A DNA stretch of 64,000 nucleotides from Litsea cubeba (taxonomy: Eukaryota; Streptophyta; Magnoliopsida; Laurales; Lauraceae). Location: NCBI GenBank assembly GCA_012931725.1, contig CM022951.1, forward strand, positions 24,521,178-24,585,177, given 5' to 3'. Positions 10,588 through 19,300 of this stretch are shown in pieces (the first letter of the stretch is position 1; the number at the start of each line of letters is the position of its first letter). The position numbers and the translations under genes were made by a program. A model generated the notes under the pieces. It was not told the origin of the DNA. It did not search any database and saw only the letters and a program-made list of their open reading frames with translations.

Positions 10588-10780
10588 GCGGTCGACCGGG
10601 CTCTTCATGCGGTCGACCGAGCAAGAAGAAACCTGCAAAAAGGCACCTCTCAGTTATTTTCGTGACACAGTGTGTCTTCGGTCGACCGAGCCCTCAGGAT
10701 GTCGACCGAGCTCGATAAGTGACTATTTCCAGATAGTGTATGATGTCGACCGAGCACAGTATGATGTCGACCGAGCACGG
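10588..10780. promoter_or_regulatory. Cluster of six GTCGACCGAGC motifs in Copia-1 U3
   Basis: Six copies of GTCGACCG(A/G)GC arranged as three pairs (near 10590 and 10611, 10680 and 10698, 10745 and 10764), about 125-310 bp upstream of the TATA box. The outer copies extend to the palindrome GGTCGACC. Copia-2 keeps the same pattern. A binding-site array is inferred, and no factor is known to me. Confidence 0.5.
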
Positions 10781-10903
10781 GAACCAGAGTTGCGCAGAAT
10801 TAGAAGTTTTGCACGAAAATTCAGCACAGTTATCTATTTCGTTTGGGAATCTTTCTAAACGAATTGTAGCCCGTTTTGAATACAATTAAGGGTTATTAAA
10901 ACC

Positions 10904-10911
10904 TATATAAA
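10904..10911 (+). promoter_or_regulatory. TATA box of Copia-1 LTR
   Basis: TATATAAA followed about 30 bp downstream by the likely transcription start region (cgttcataaacacacc). The same box is in the 3' LTR at 17300-17307. In Copia-2 it is TATAAAAA at 24457-24464 and 30813-30820. Confidence 0.65.
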
Positions 10912-11568
10912 GGCATGCTTGGGTCGTTCATAAACACACCAAAAAGAGAGAAGAAGAGAAGAGAAAAGAGAGAGAGTTCTTGAGAGAAAGCAGAAGCTGC
11001 TGCTGTGTTGCTGTTGTGCTGATGTGGTGACGTTTTCTACAGCAATTGTGGACGAAGATATGCTCTTGAAGATGGTGATTCGTCCATGAGTTAAGTGTCT
11101 CTCTGTTTATGCTTTAATTTCAATTTGTAAGGGATTGAGAGAGAGAGAATTGTAGAGGGGAAGGGCTGTAGACAGAGTTTATTTCTATTCTGTTTTTACA
11201 TCAAGTTGGTGCTTGGTGTTTGGGGTTTGGTGATCCTATCTGTGGGTGCAGATAAATTGTAAAGGGAGTCGGTGCTTCCTAGATAGTTGGTGCTATCTGA
11301 AACTCAAGGGAGTAGGTGCTTCCTAGATAGTTGGTGCTATCTGAAAATAAGGGTTGGTGCTCTTTGTCGTTGGTGCGACTAAATAAGATTCAGATCTGTC
11401 CCGGATTGGTGTTCGGACAGTCTTTGAACCGTGGACGTAGCCTTTCGGTGAACCACGTTAAATCTGGTGTCATTGTGTGATTTGACTTGTTTTGTTGTTG
11501 AATTGGACCTGTTTTCAGAGATCACTGATTCACCCCCCCCCCTCTCAGTGATCGCGGTATCCAACAAT

Positions 11569-11580
11569 TGGTATCAGAGC
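11569..11580 (+). other. Primer binding site of Copia-1
   Basis: TGGTATCAGAGC, two bases after the LTR end. It matches the 3' end of plant initiator methionine tRNA, the standard copia primer. Confidence 0.9.
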
Positions 11581-11632
11581 GAGGTTCCCTTGATCAGTTT
11601 AATACGCTAAGGGTGATCTCTTGTCAAATCAC

Positions 11633-14600
11633 ATGGCGGTCAATACAGGGAATATGAAAGCACCTCTGTTTGATGGTTCTAATTACTCCTTTTGGAAGAT
11701 TAGGATGCAAGCCTTCATCAAATCTCTTGGCTATGATGTTTGGGAGGCTGTCAGAGCCGGTTACAATGCTGCCACTGTACCCAATGATACAGCATCGAAG
11801 AAGTTGGCAGACAACGACTCCAAGGCGCAGAATGCACTCTTTAGTGGCCTTGTGGACAGCGAGCTTGTCAAAGTAATTGCATGCAAAACAGCCAAGGAAA
11901 TTTGGGACAAGTTGCAAAGCATACATGAAGGTGATGAGAAGATTAAAGAAGCCAAATTGCAAACCCATCGCTCTCAATTTGAATCTCTTCGCATGGAGGA
12001 AAGCGAGAATGTTGACTCGTATATGCAACGAGTGAATGAAGTCACGAATGACATTCGTGGACTAGGGGAGGAGATTAAAGAGCCGGTCATCGTCAAAAAG
12101 GTTCTAAGATCTCTTCTTCCCCGGTTTGATTCAAAAGTCTCAGCCATTGAAGAAGCCAAAGATCTGAATGCATTTTCCATGGATGAATTACATGGTTCTC
12201 TAACTGCCTATGAGATGCGCATAGGAAAGACGTCTTCATCTGATAAAGAAGCCGCTTTCAAAGTTCAGAAAAAGGCAAAAGAGACTGCTGGTCATGATGT
12301 TGATTCTGATGATGATGAGCTTGAGGCTCAATTTGTTAGAAAGTTGAAGAAAGGAAGCATTGGCAAGTACAAAGGGAAGCTACCCTTTAAATGCTTCAAT
12401 TGTGGAGGTGTTGGTCACTTTGCTGCGAAGTGTCCCCTAAAAGAAGACAATGATAATGACTCTTATGCTGAAAAGAGTAAAGGAAAGAGAAATTTCAGAA
12501 AAAGGGGCAAAGCTAAAAAATTTCTATGTCAACAAGATGACAGCACGTCTGAAACTTCAGACGATGATGAATCAACCGAAGCTCTCTTCATGGTCACTGT
12601 TGAAGAAGAAGAAGAGCTAGATCCGGAAGAGGATGAGGAGGCTGAAGTCAATCTTGAAGAGGAACTCATAGCCGCACTTGAGGAGCTTAGCATGGAACGC
12701 AAATCAAGTAAGAAAAATCTGAAACTTCTCCATGAATCTGAAAGTTCTATTATTGCTTTGAAAACTCAAGTAGAGGAATATAAAAGAATGGTAGAAGTCC
12801 TTGAAAACCAAATAAGTATCAAAAAGGAAGAGGCTATGAAACTTGAAACTGAGATCGCTAGAGCAAAGGCTGAAAATTTGGAAAATAGAAAGAAACTCAA
12901 AGCGCTCCAAGCGATTGAAGGGACTATGAAACTCAATGAACTACTGAAAGTTCAAAGACCTGCCCACTTCAGATTTGGTCTAGGATTTGAGAAAAGTGAA
13001 TCCTCTAAGATTGCACCTCCTAAAAGGAAAGAGTTTGTGAAGCAAGTCACTGCACCCTCTAACTCCATGAAGCCCACTCAACCTAGAAAGGAGTCCATTC
13101 CTGTTAGAAAGGTAATGAAGATTAACCAGCCACAAAGAAGATACAAATTCTATGGTTATTGCTTTCATTGTAATATGTTTGGACATAAAAGAGCTGATTG
13201 CAAATTCTATGTAAGAAACAGTCCATTTGTGACTAGGAATCCTTTTTCAATCCTAAGTAGCCACAAAATTGAGTGTTATATATGTCATAATTATGGACAC
13301 TTGGCTAGGGATTGTAGGTTGCCTATTGCTAACAAATTTCAGGTTGAAAAGAAACCCAAGTTAGTCAAGGCTTGGAGAGCAAAGAAAAGTGCAGAAAGTT
13401 CCAAAGAATCTCTCATTGTGCAAACGGCATTCAATGCACAAAAGAAGACAGCACCATGGGTCCTTGATAGTGGTTGTTCAAGCCATATGACTGGTGATAA
13501 AGAGAAATTCATCAAATTACAGCACTATGAAGGCGGTTCAGTGAAGTTTGGCAACAATGATGGTGCCAAAATCTGCGGAAAAGGTGTTATTCAGCTTATG
13601 GCAAACAAGATCAGATCTGAAGAAGTCTTATATGTGTCTGGATTGAGACACAACCTGCTTAGTGTGAGCCAGATCTGTGACAAGGGTCACGAAGTTATCT
13701 TCACAAAGAATGGGTTTGCCATCAAGAAGAGTAGCAACGGCAAATCAGTGGCAACTGGATCAAGAACTGCTGGAAATCTCTATACACTGTCAGATGGAGC
13801 TGAAAAGACCTGCTTGATGAGTCGGACAGAGGAAAGTTGGTTGTGGCACAAACGCCTTGGGCATCTAAGCTTTGACAACATGTCAAAGATTTGCAATTCA
13901 AAGGCTGTGAGAGGCATGTCTAAAGTTGAAAAGCCTTCCAATCCCATTTGCGACTCTTGCCAAAAGGGAAAGCAAACGAGGGTTATGTTCAAGTCAAAGG
14001 AGCATCATTCCAAGAAACCTCTTGAGCTAGTGCACACTGATCTCTGTGGACCGATGCGAACTCAAAGCACCAATGGAGATAAGTATTTCATGTTATGCAT
14101 TGATGATTATACTCGTATGACATGGGTATTGTTTCTTAAGCATAAGCATCAAGCACTTGATCGTTTTAAAGTGTTTAAAGCACAGGTTGAAAATCAATTG
14201 GAAAAACGTATCAAGATTTTAAGGTCTGATCGTGGAGGCGAGTTCACATCTGAAGAGTTCACTAAATATTGTGAACATCATGGCATTCAAAGACAGTACT
14301 CAGCCCCTAGAACTCCACAGCAAAATGGAGTTGTGGAACGGAAGAATCGCACCGTACAAGAGATGGCTCGTACGATGCTAAGTGAAAGCAAGATGGCTGA
14401 CAAGTATTGGAAAGAGGCAATTCATACGGCTGTATACATTCAAAATCGATGCTTGATCAGGCCACATGAAGTCAAAACTCCCTATGAGCTATGGTTTGGA
14501 AGAAAAGCAACAATCAAGCACTTCAGAGTCTTCGGCAGCAAGTGTTACATCAAGCGGCTCGAACAAAATCCGGGCAAATTTGAAGAAAGAGCTGACGAAG

Positions 14601-16480
14601 GTATATTTCTGGGTTACTCCTCTACTAGCAAGGCATATAGGTGTCTTAACAAAAGAACCAGAAAAATCATAGAAAGTGCTGATGTTAGAATTGATGAAAA
14701 CTATGAAGCAAAGAGTGGAACTCATAATGACAGTCCAGTTTATGAGGACTCGAGTGAGATTGATGATGAGATGGCTGAATCTAATGATTCTGAGAAATCA
14801 AAAGATGACTCAGAAGATACTTCACCTAAGAAGCACAGCACTTGGGTAGAGCAACACCCTAAGGATCAAATCATTGGAGATCCTAAGGCAGGCGTTCAAA
14901 CTAGACAAAGTGTAGTTAGTAATTACTCACTTGTGTCCACCATTGAACCCAAGACTGTGGCTGAAGCCAGTCTCGATGATAGTTGGTTAAAAGCTATGCA
15001 TGAGGAGTTGGAGCAAATTGAGAAGAACTCCACATGGGAACTTGTTCCTAGACCTACTGATAAGAATGTTATTGGTACTAAATGGGTCTTTCGGAATAAG
15101 CTGAATGAAGATGGTCAAGTCATTAGAAACAAAGCAAGGTTGGTTTGTAAAGGCTATGCTCAAGTTGAAGGCATAGATTTTGAAGAGACCTTTGCACCGG
15201 TGGCTCGTCTGGAAGCTGTTCGAATGTTTCTTGCATTGGCAGCATACAAAACCTTCAAGGTATTTCAGATGGACGTAAAGTCAGCTTTCTTGAATGGTTT
15301 ACTTGAAGAAGAGGTCTACATTGAGCAACCTGATGGTTTTCTCATCAGCAAAAATTCAGATCTAGTATGCAAGTTGAAAAAGGCTCTTTATGGACTGAAA
15401 CAAGCGCCAAGGGCGTGGTATGCAAGGCTGGACCTATATCTCCGCAAGATCGGTTTTGGAAAAGGACTTGTTGATAGCAATCTATATGTCAAAACTGAGT
15501 TAAGCAAACAGCTGGTTGTCATTGTTTATGTTGATGACATAATCTTTGGTGGCAATGATGAGGAGATGTGCAGGAATTTTGCAGAAGAAATGAAGAAAGA
15601 ATTTGAGATGTCGATGCTTGGAGAACTTAAGTTCTTTCTTGGTTTACAAGTTCAGCAGCTGAAACATGGCATCTTCATATCACAATTGAAGTACATTAAG
15701 GAAATGCTGAAACGGTTCAATATGGAAGACAGCAAGCCAGTGAGCACACCAATGTCAACGAACACGAAGCTTAGCAAAGATGATAAGGCCTCGTCCGTTG
15801 ATCATACCACCTATCGCTCTATGATAGGAAGCTTGCTCTACTTGACTGCTACAAGACCAGATCTTCTACAAGCAGTATGTATGGTTGCACGTTTTCAAGC
15901 AGCACCAACTGAAACGCACCTTACAGCAGTGAAAAGAATCTTTCGATATCTGAAAGGTACTATGGAGCTTGGTATCTGGTATCCCAAAGGCAAATCCTTC
16001 ACTCTAGTTGCATATTCTGATGCCGATTGGGCTGGATGCGTAGATGATCGCAAGAGTACTAGCGGCGGCGCATTTTATCTTGGCGAAAGATTAGTTGCTT
16101 GGCATAGTAAGAAGCAAGACTCAGTATCCCTTTCGACAGCGGAAGCGGAATATATTGCAGCGGCAACTTGTTGTACGCAAGTGTTATGGATGCGGCAAAT
16201 GCTCTCTGATCTAGGAGTTCCTACAACGGATCCTACGCCGATCCTATGTGACAACACGAGTGCAATTCATATATCTAAGAATCCTGTTCAGCACTCTCGA
16301 ACAAAGCATGTAGCAATTCGTTATCATTTTCTTAAAGATAAAGTTGCTGATGGAGAGGTCAAGTTGGAATATGTTCCAACAACTGAGCAAGTGGCTGATA
16401 TTTTCACGAAACCTCTGCCAAAGGAAGTCTTCGAGTATCTCCGGAAAAAGTTAGGAGTTACTCACTCTCCTAAACCGTAG
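11633..16480 (+). CDS. gag-pol: Copia-1 gag-pol polyprotein (1615 aa)
   Basis: Start chosen at the first ATG after the primer site (MAVNTGNMKAPLFDGS). The Gag domain is residues 5-215. A CCHC knuckle is at 254-267 (CFNCGGVGHFAAKC). An acidic stretch and long coiled coil span about 320-440. Two further CCHC-like knuckles start at 510 (CFHCNMFGHKRADC) and 548 (CYICHNYGHLARDC). Protease has its active site at D612 (LDSGCSSH). The integrase zinc region begins HKRLGH near 739, and its core is D803, D866, E902 with 35-residue spacing between the last two. Reverse transcriptase has YVDD at 1299-1302. RNase H starts at D1463 (AYSDADWAGC). No stop or frameshift is present and all catalytic residues are in place. 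Gag and Pol are in one frame, so how Gag excess is produced is not visible. Confidence 0.96.
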   Translation: MAVNTGNMKAPLFDGSNYSFWKIRMQAFIKSLGYDVWEAVRAGYNAATVPNDTASKKLADNDSKAQNALFSGLVDSELVKVIACKTAKEIWDKLQSIHEGDEKIKEAKLQTHRSQFESLRMEESENVDSYMQRVNEVTNDIRGLGEEIKEPVIVKKVLRSLLPRFDSKVSAIEEAKDLNAFSMDELHGSLTAYEMRIGKTSSSDKEAAFKVQKKAKETAGHDVDSDDDELEAQFVRKLKKGSIGKYKGKLPFKCFNCGGVGHFAAKCPLKEDNDNDSYAEKSKGKRNFRKRGKAKKFLCQQDDSTSETSDDDESTEALFMVTVEEEEELDPEEDEEAEVNLEEELIAALEELSMERKSSKKNLKLLHESESSIIALKTQVEEYKRMVEVLENQISIKKEEAMKLETEIARAKAENLENRKKLKALQAIEGTMKLNELLKVQRPAHFRFGLGFEKSESSKIAPPKRKEFVKQVTAPSNSMKPTQPRKESIPVRKVMKINQPQRRYKFYGYCFHCNMFGHKRADCKFYVRNSPFVTRNPFSILSSHKIECYICHNYGHLARDCRLPIANKFQVEKKPKLVKAWRAKKSAESSKESLIVQTAFNAQKKTAPWVLDSGCSSHMTGDKEKFIKLQHYEGGSVKFGNNDGAKICGKGVIQLMANKIRSEEVLYVSGLRHNLLSVSQICDKGHEVIFTKNGFAIKKSSNGKSVATGSRTAGNLYTLSDGAEKTCLMSRTEESWLWHKRLGHLSFDNMSKICNSKAVRGMSKVEKPSNPICDSCQKGKQTRVMFKSKEHHSKKPLELVHTDLCGPMRTQSTNGDKYFMLCIDDYTRMTWVLFLKHKHQALDRFKVFKAQVENQLEKRIKILRSDRGGEFTSEEFTKYCEHHGIQRQYSAPRTPQQNGVVERKNRTVQEMARTMLSESKMADKYWKEAIHTAVYIQNRCLIRPHEVKTPYELWFGRKATIKHFRVFGSKCYIKRLEQNPGKFEERADEGIFLGYSSTSKAYRCLNKRTRKIIESADVRIDENYEAKSGTHNDSPVYEDSSEIDDEMAESNDSEKSKDDSEDTSPKKHSTWVEQHPKDQIIGDPKAGVQTRQSVVSNYSLVSTIEPKTVAEASLDDSWLKAMHEELEQIEKNSTWELVPRPTDKNVIGTKWVFRNKLNEDGQVIRNKARLVCKGYAQVEGIDFEETFAPVARLEAVRMFLALAAYKTFKVFQMDVKSAFLNGLLEEEVYIEQPDGFLISKNSDLVCKLKKALYGLKQAPRAWYARLDLYLRKIGFGKGLVDSNLYVKTELSKQLVVIVYVDDIIFGGNDEEMCRNFAEEMKKEFEMSMLGELKFFLGLQVQQLKHGIFISQLKYIKEMLKRFNMEDSKPVSTPMSTNTKLSKDDKASSVDHTTYRSMIGSLLYLTATRPDLLQAVCMVARFQAAPTETHLTAVKRIFRYLKGTMELGIWYPKGKSFTLVAYSDADWAGCVDDRKSTSGGAFYLGERLVAWHSKKQDSVSLSTAEAEYIAAATCCTQVLWMRQMLSDLGVPTTDPTPILCDNTSAIHISKNPVQHSRTKHVAIRYHFLKDKVADGEVKLEYVPTTEQVADIFTKPLPKEVFEYLRKKLGVTHSPKP

Positions 16481-16793
16481 GAGTTGTGCTTGAAAGGGGG
16501 AGCAATGCATTCATTGTATATCCTATTCGCTCCTCGGTTTGGTCCCTTTGGACTTGTTGTCAAAGGGGGAGAGATGTTATGCTATGATAGCAAGGAGAGA
16601 TGTTATGCTATGATAGCAAGGAGAGATGTTATGCTATGAAAGCTAGGGGGAGATTGTGACAGTGCATGGTTGATATTTCCGAATTTCAGAATTGGTTCCA
16701 AGTGAGTATTGAAAAGAACTTGGAAGAGCTGCAAGCTGGAGTTGAAAGTGTTGAAGTTCCAATAGTGTTGCCAACAATTCCAAAGGGGGAGAT
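16481..16793 (+). other. Copia-1 3' untranslated region with repeated purine tracts
   Basis: The functional polypurine tract ccaaagggggagat is at 16780-16793, directly before the LTR. Three more copies of aaagggggag or a close variant occur upstream (near 16492, 16562 and 16645). Between them a 26-bp unit (gagagatgttatgctatgat...) is repeated three times (16570-16645). Copia-2 has two copies. Confidence 0.75.
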
Positions 16794-17963
16794 TGTTGGA
16801 ATTTGAGATGACTTGAGTAGTTTTTGATGATTTGAAGAATCAGTATCTCAAGTATTGATTTGAGTTGGAATTCTTGTCAACACATTGTCACAAACATGAT
16901 GTTAATAAGCTGGTATTGATAGAGCTGAAAAGAAGAAACAGAATTGAAACAGTCAGGAATTAAGAATTCCTGATGCAGAGCACGCGGTCGACCGGGCTCT
17001 TCATGCGGTCGACCGAGCAAGAAGAAACCTGCAAAAAGGCACCTCTCAGTTATTTTCGTGACACAGTGTGTCTTCGGTCGACCGAGCCCTCAGGATGTCG
17101 ACCGAGCTCGATAAGTGACTATTTCCAGATAGTGTATGATGTCGACCGAGCACAGTATGATGTCGACCGAGCACGGGAACCAGAGTTGCGCAGAATTAGA
17201 AGTTTTGCACGAAAATTCAGCACAGTTATCTATTTCGTTTGGGAATCTTTCTAAACGAATTGTAGCCCGTTTTGAATACAATTAAGGGTTATTAAAACCT
17301 ATATAAAGGCATGCTTGGGTCGTTCATAAACACACCAAAAAGAGAGAAGAAGAGAAGAGAAAAGAGAGAGAGTTCTTGAGAGAAAGCAGAAGCTGCTGCT
17401 GTGTTGCTGTTGTGCTGATGTGGTGACGTTTTCTACAGCAATTGTGGACGAAGATATGCTCTTGAAGATGGTGATTCGTCCATGAGTTAAGTGTCTCTCT
17501 GTTTATGCTTTAATTTCAATTTGTAAGGGATTGAGAGAGAGAGAATTGTAGAGGGGAAGGGCTGTAGACAGAGTTTATTTCTATTCTGTTTTTTACATCA
17601 AGTTGGTGCTTGGTGTTTGGGGTTTGGTGATCCTATCTGTGGGTGCAGATAAATTGTAAAGGGAGTCGGTGCTTCCTAGATAGTTGGTGCTATCTGAAAC
17701 TCAAGGGAGTAGGTGCTTCCTAGATAGTTGGTGCTATCTGAAAATAAGGGTTGGTGCTCTTTGTCGTTGGTGCGACTAAATAAGATTCAGATCTGTCCCG
17801 GATTGGTGTTCGGACAGTCTTTGAACCGTGGACGTAGCCTTTCGGTGAACCACGTTAAATCTGGTGTCATTGTGTGATTTGACTTGTTTTGTTGTTGAAT
17901 TGGACCTGTTTTCAGAGATCACTGATTCACCCCCCCCCCTCTCAGTGATCGCGGTATCCAACA
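16794..17963 (+). repeat. 3' LTR of Copia-1
   Basis: One T longer than the 5' LTR and otherwise identical by eye. It contains the same six-motif cluster (16984-17176) and TATA box (17300-17307). Its end abuts the second copy of the target duplication gactc. Confidence 0.95.
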
Positions 17964-17968
17964 GACTC

Positions 17969-18947
17969 AATCCAAAACTGGGCCATGCTAGAGACAGGCT
18001 TCCTGACTCACTTCAAAGGTGAAGATCATCCCGCTACTATGGCTCAGCTGTACAGCCTAAAACAGGGGGAGAATGAATCAACATATGACTTCATTCACAA
18101 GTGGAAAGCAATGGCATACAAATGCTCTGATGTATTGCCACAAGCGTCGCTAGTCGACATTTGCCGAAACAACATGAGAGCCAAAATCCGCTCCATGATC
18201 ATCGGCAACAAATCAAAAAACCTGGGAGAACTCCTAGAAGCTTCCATGGAAGCTGAAACGGTGATTAAAGACCTCAACAGTCAGAAATCATCAAGAAAAG
18301 AGCCCACCGCCATTGCAACCTCTAAACCAAAGAAAAAAGAGGTCCTCAATGTGCAGACCAAGTCAGCTCCTCAGCCACCAAAGAAAGCTGAAAATAAAGA
18401 TGCTGGTAAGAGACCTGAACTCTCAGATGCCTACAAAGAACGAGTAGAGAAGAAATACCCATTTGATGAAGACGTTAATGAAATCTTCGGGGCTCTTGTG
18501 GCAAACGGCAAGCACACCTTGCCTGAACCAAAAAGACCGGGTGATGTTGGCAAAACCAACGATCCTCGGTACTGTCCATACCACCGGATGATCTCGCATC
18601 CTCTCAATCAATGCTTCGTTGTGAGAGATAAAATAAATGAGATGTGGAAAAATGGAGTCATCACCTTTGACAAAAACTATGGGTCTGCCTCCGTCAACAT
18701 GGTGACATGTGGACAAACATCAAAATCACCGAAGGAAAAGATCACTACTTCCTTCAAGGTGATAAACTCAATCCAAGCGTCCGAGGAACTGGTTCCTTAC
18801 CCGACACCAGACGGACAACCGATATGGGTACATCCCGATCTCCTGGAAGATGAAAATTGGGAGGTCGTGAAAACAAAGCCTACAGCTCAACAGCGAAGGC
18901 AGGCTAGGAAACATCTCCTCAAGCTCAAACGGCAAGAGAAGACCTAG
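17969..18947 (+). CDS. gag: Tat-B gag, C-terminal part
   Basis: In-frame continuation of the segment ending at 10397. It holds the second half of the gag core (LETGFLTHFKGEDHPATM, LYSLKQGENESTYDFIHKW) and, at about residues 742-755 of the rejoined Gag, CPYHRMISHPLNQC. This is a C-X2-H-X4-H-X4-C zinc-binding pattern typical of Tat-type Gag rather than the usual CCHC knuckle. It ends with TAG at 18945-18947. Protease-polymerase follows in a different frame. Confidence 0.87.
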
Positions 18948-19300
18948 CCAAAACTAGAGGTCAAAGAAAAGGCAGAGGCTTCCTCTACCGCTTCACTGGA
19001 GGCAACAAAAACATCCCTTCTAGAGACTTCAAAGGGGGTAAAGAAATTCACTCTCAGTGATTTCATGCCACCTCAATTCAAAGAAGCCATGCAGGAGGCA
19101 TCATACTCTTGCAATTCAGTAGTTGGATTCTCCATTGATGGATACGAATCCAGCGACACCGATGATGGATTCGAATCCAACTACACAGATGAGTGGGAGG
19201 AGTCCCTTGAAACATGAGAATATCTCTCCGATGAAGAATGGGTTCCTGAGTCTCATCTTATGCCAGTAATCTGGTATAACCCCTACATCCACAAGGATCC
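18948..19300 (+). pseudogene. Tat-B gag/protease linker with stop and frame change
   Basis: Reading on in the gag frame after the TAG at 18945 gives a plausible acidic polypeptide (FTLSDFMPPQFKEAMQEAS, then SDTDDGFESNYTDEWEESL) with an in-frame TGA near 19215. It continues as EYLSDEEWVPESHLMP to about 19295. Protein-like sequence then moves to another frame (WSDDEEDQEAVQENAADPAP). Either this copy is decayed here, or gag and pro-pol are separated by recoding or splicing. The matching part of Tat-E lies outside the window, so I cannot decide. Confidence 0.55.

Larger units (their letters stand above)
10398..11566 (+). repeat. 5' LTR of Copia-1
   Basis: Starts TGTTGGAATTTGAG and ends GGTATCCAACA, followed directly by the primer site. 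U3 holds six GTCGACCG(A/G)GC motifs at 10588-10780. A TATATAAA box is at 10904-10911. The U5/R part has a GA-rich run and repeated cctagatagttggtgctatc units (11260-11345). Confidence 0.95.
10398..17963 (+). mobile_element. Copia-1: complete Ty1/copia retrotransposon inserted in Tat-B gag
   Basis: 7566 bp, flanked by the 5-bp duplication gactc (10393-10397 and 17964-17968). Both LTRs start TGTTGGAAT and end ATCCAACA. Primer site, a single gag-pol frame and polypurine tract are all present. The LTRs (1169 and 1170 bp) differ only in the length of one T-run (near 11212 and 17590), so insertion is very recent and the copy looks autonomous. The domain order protease-integrase-RT-RNase H defines copia. 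Sequence character suggests a Tork/TNT1-like lineage, not proven. Confidence 0.95.

Noticed and set aside
10577..10858. A 93-codon frame in the Copia-1 LTR (repeated at 16973-17254)
   Set aside because: It is duplicated only because LTRs are duplicated, crosses the motif cluster, and is not kept in Copia-2.
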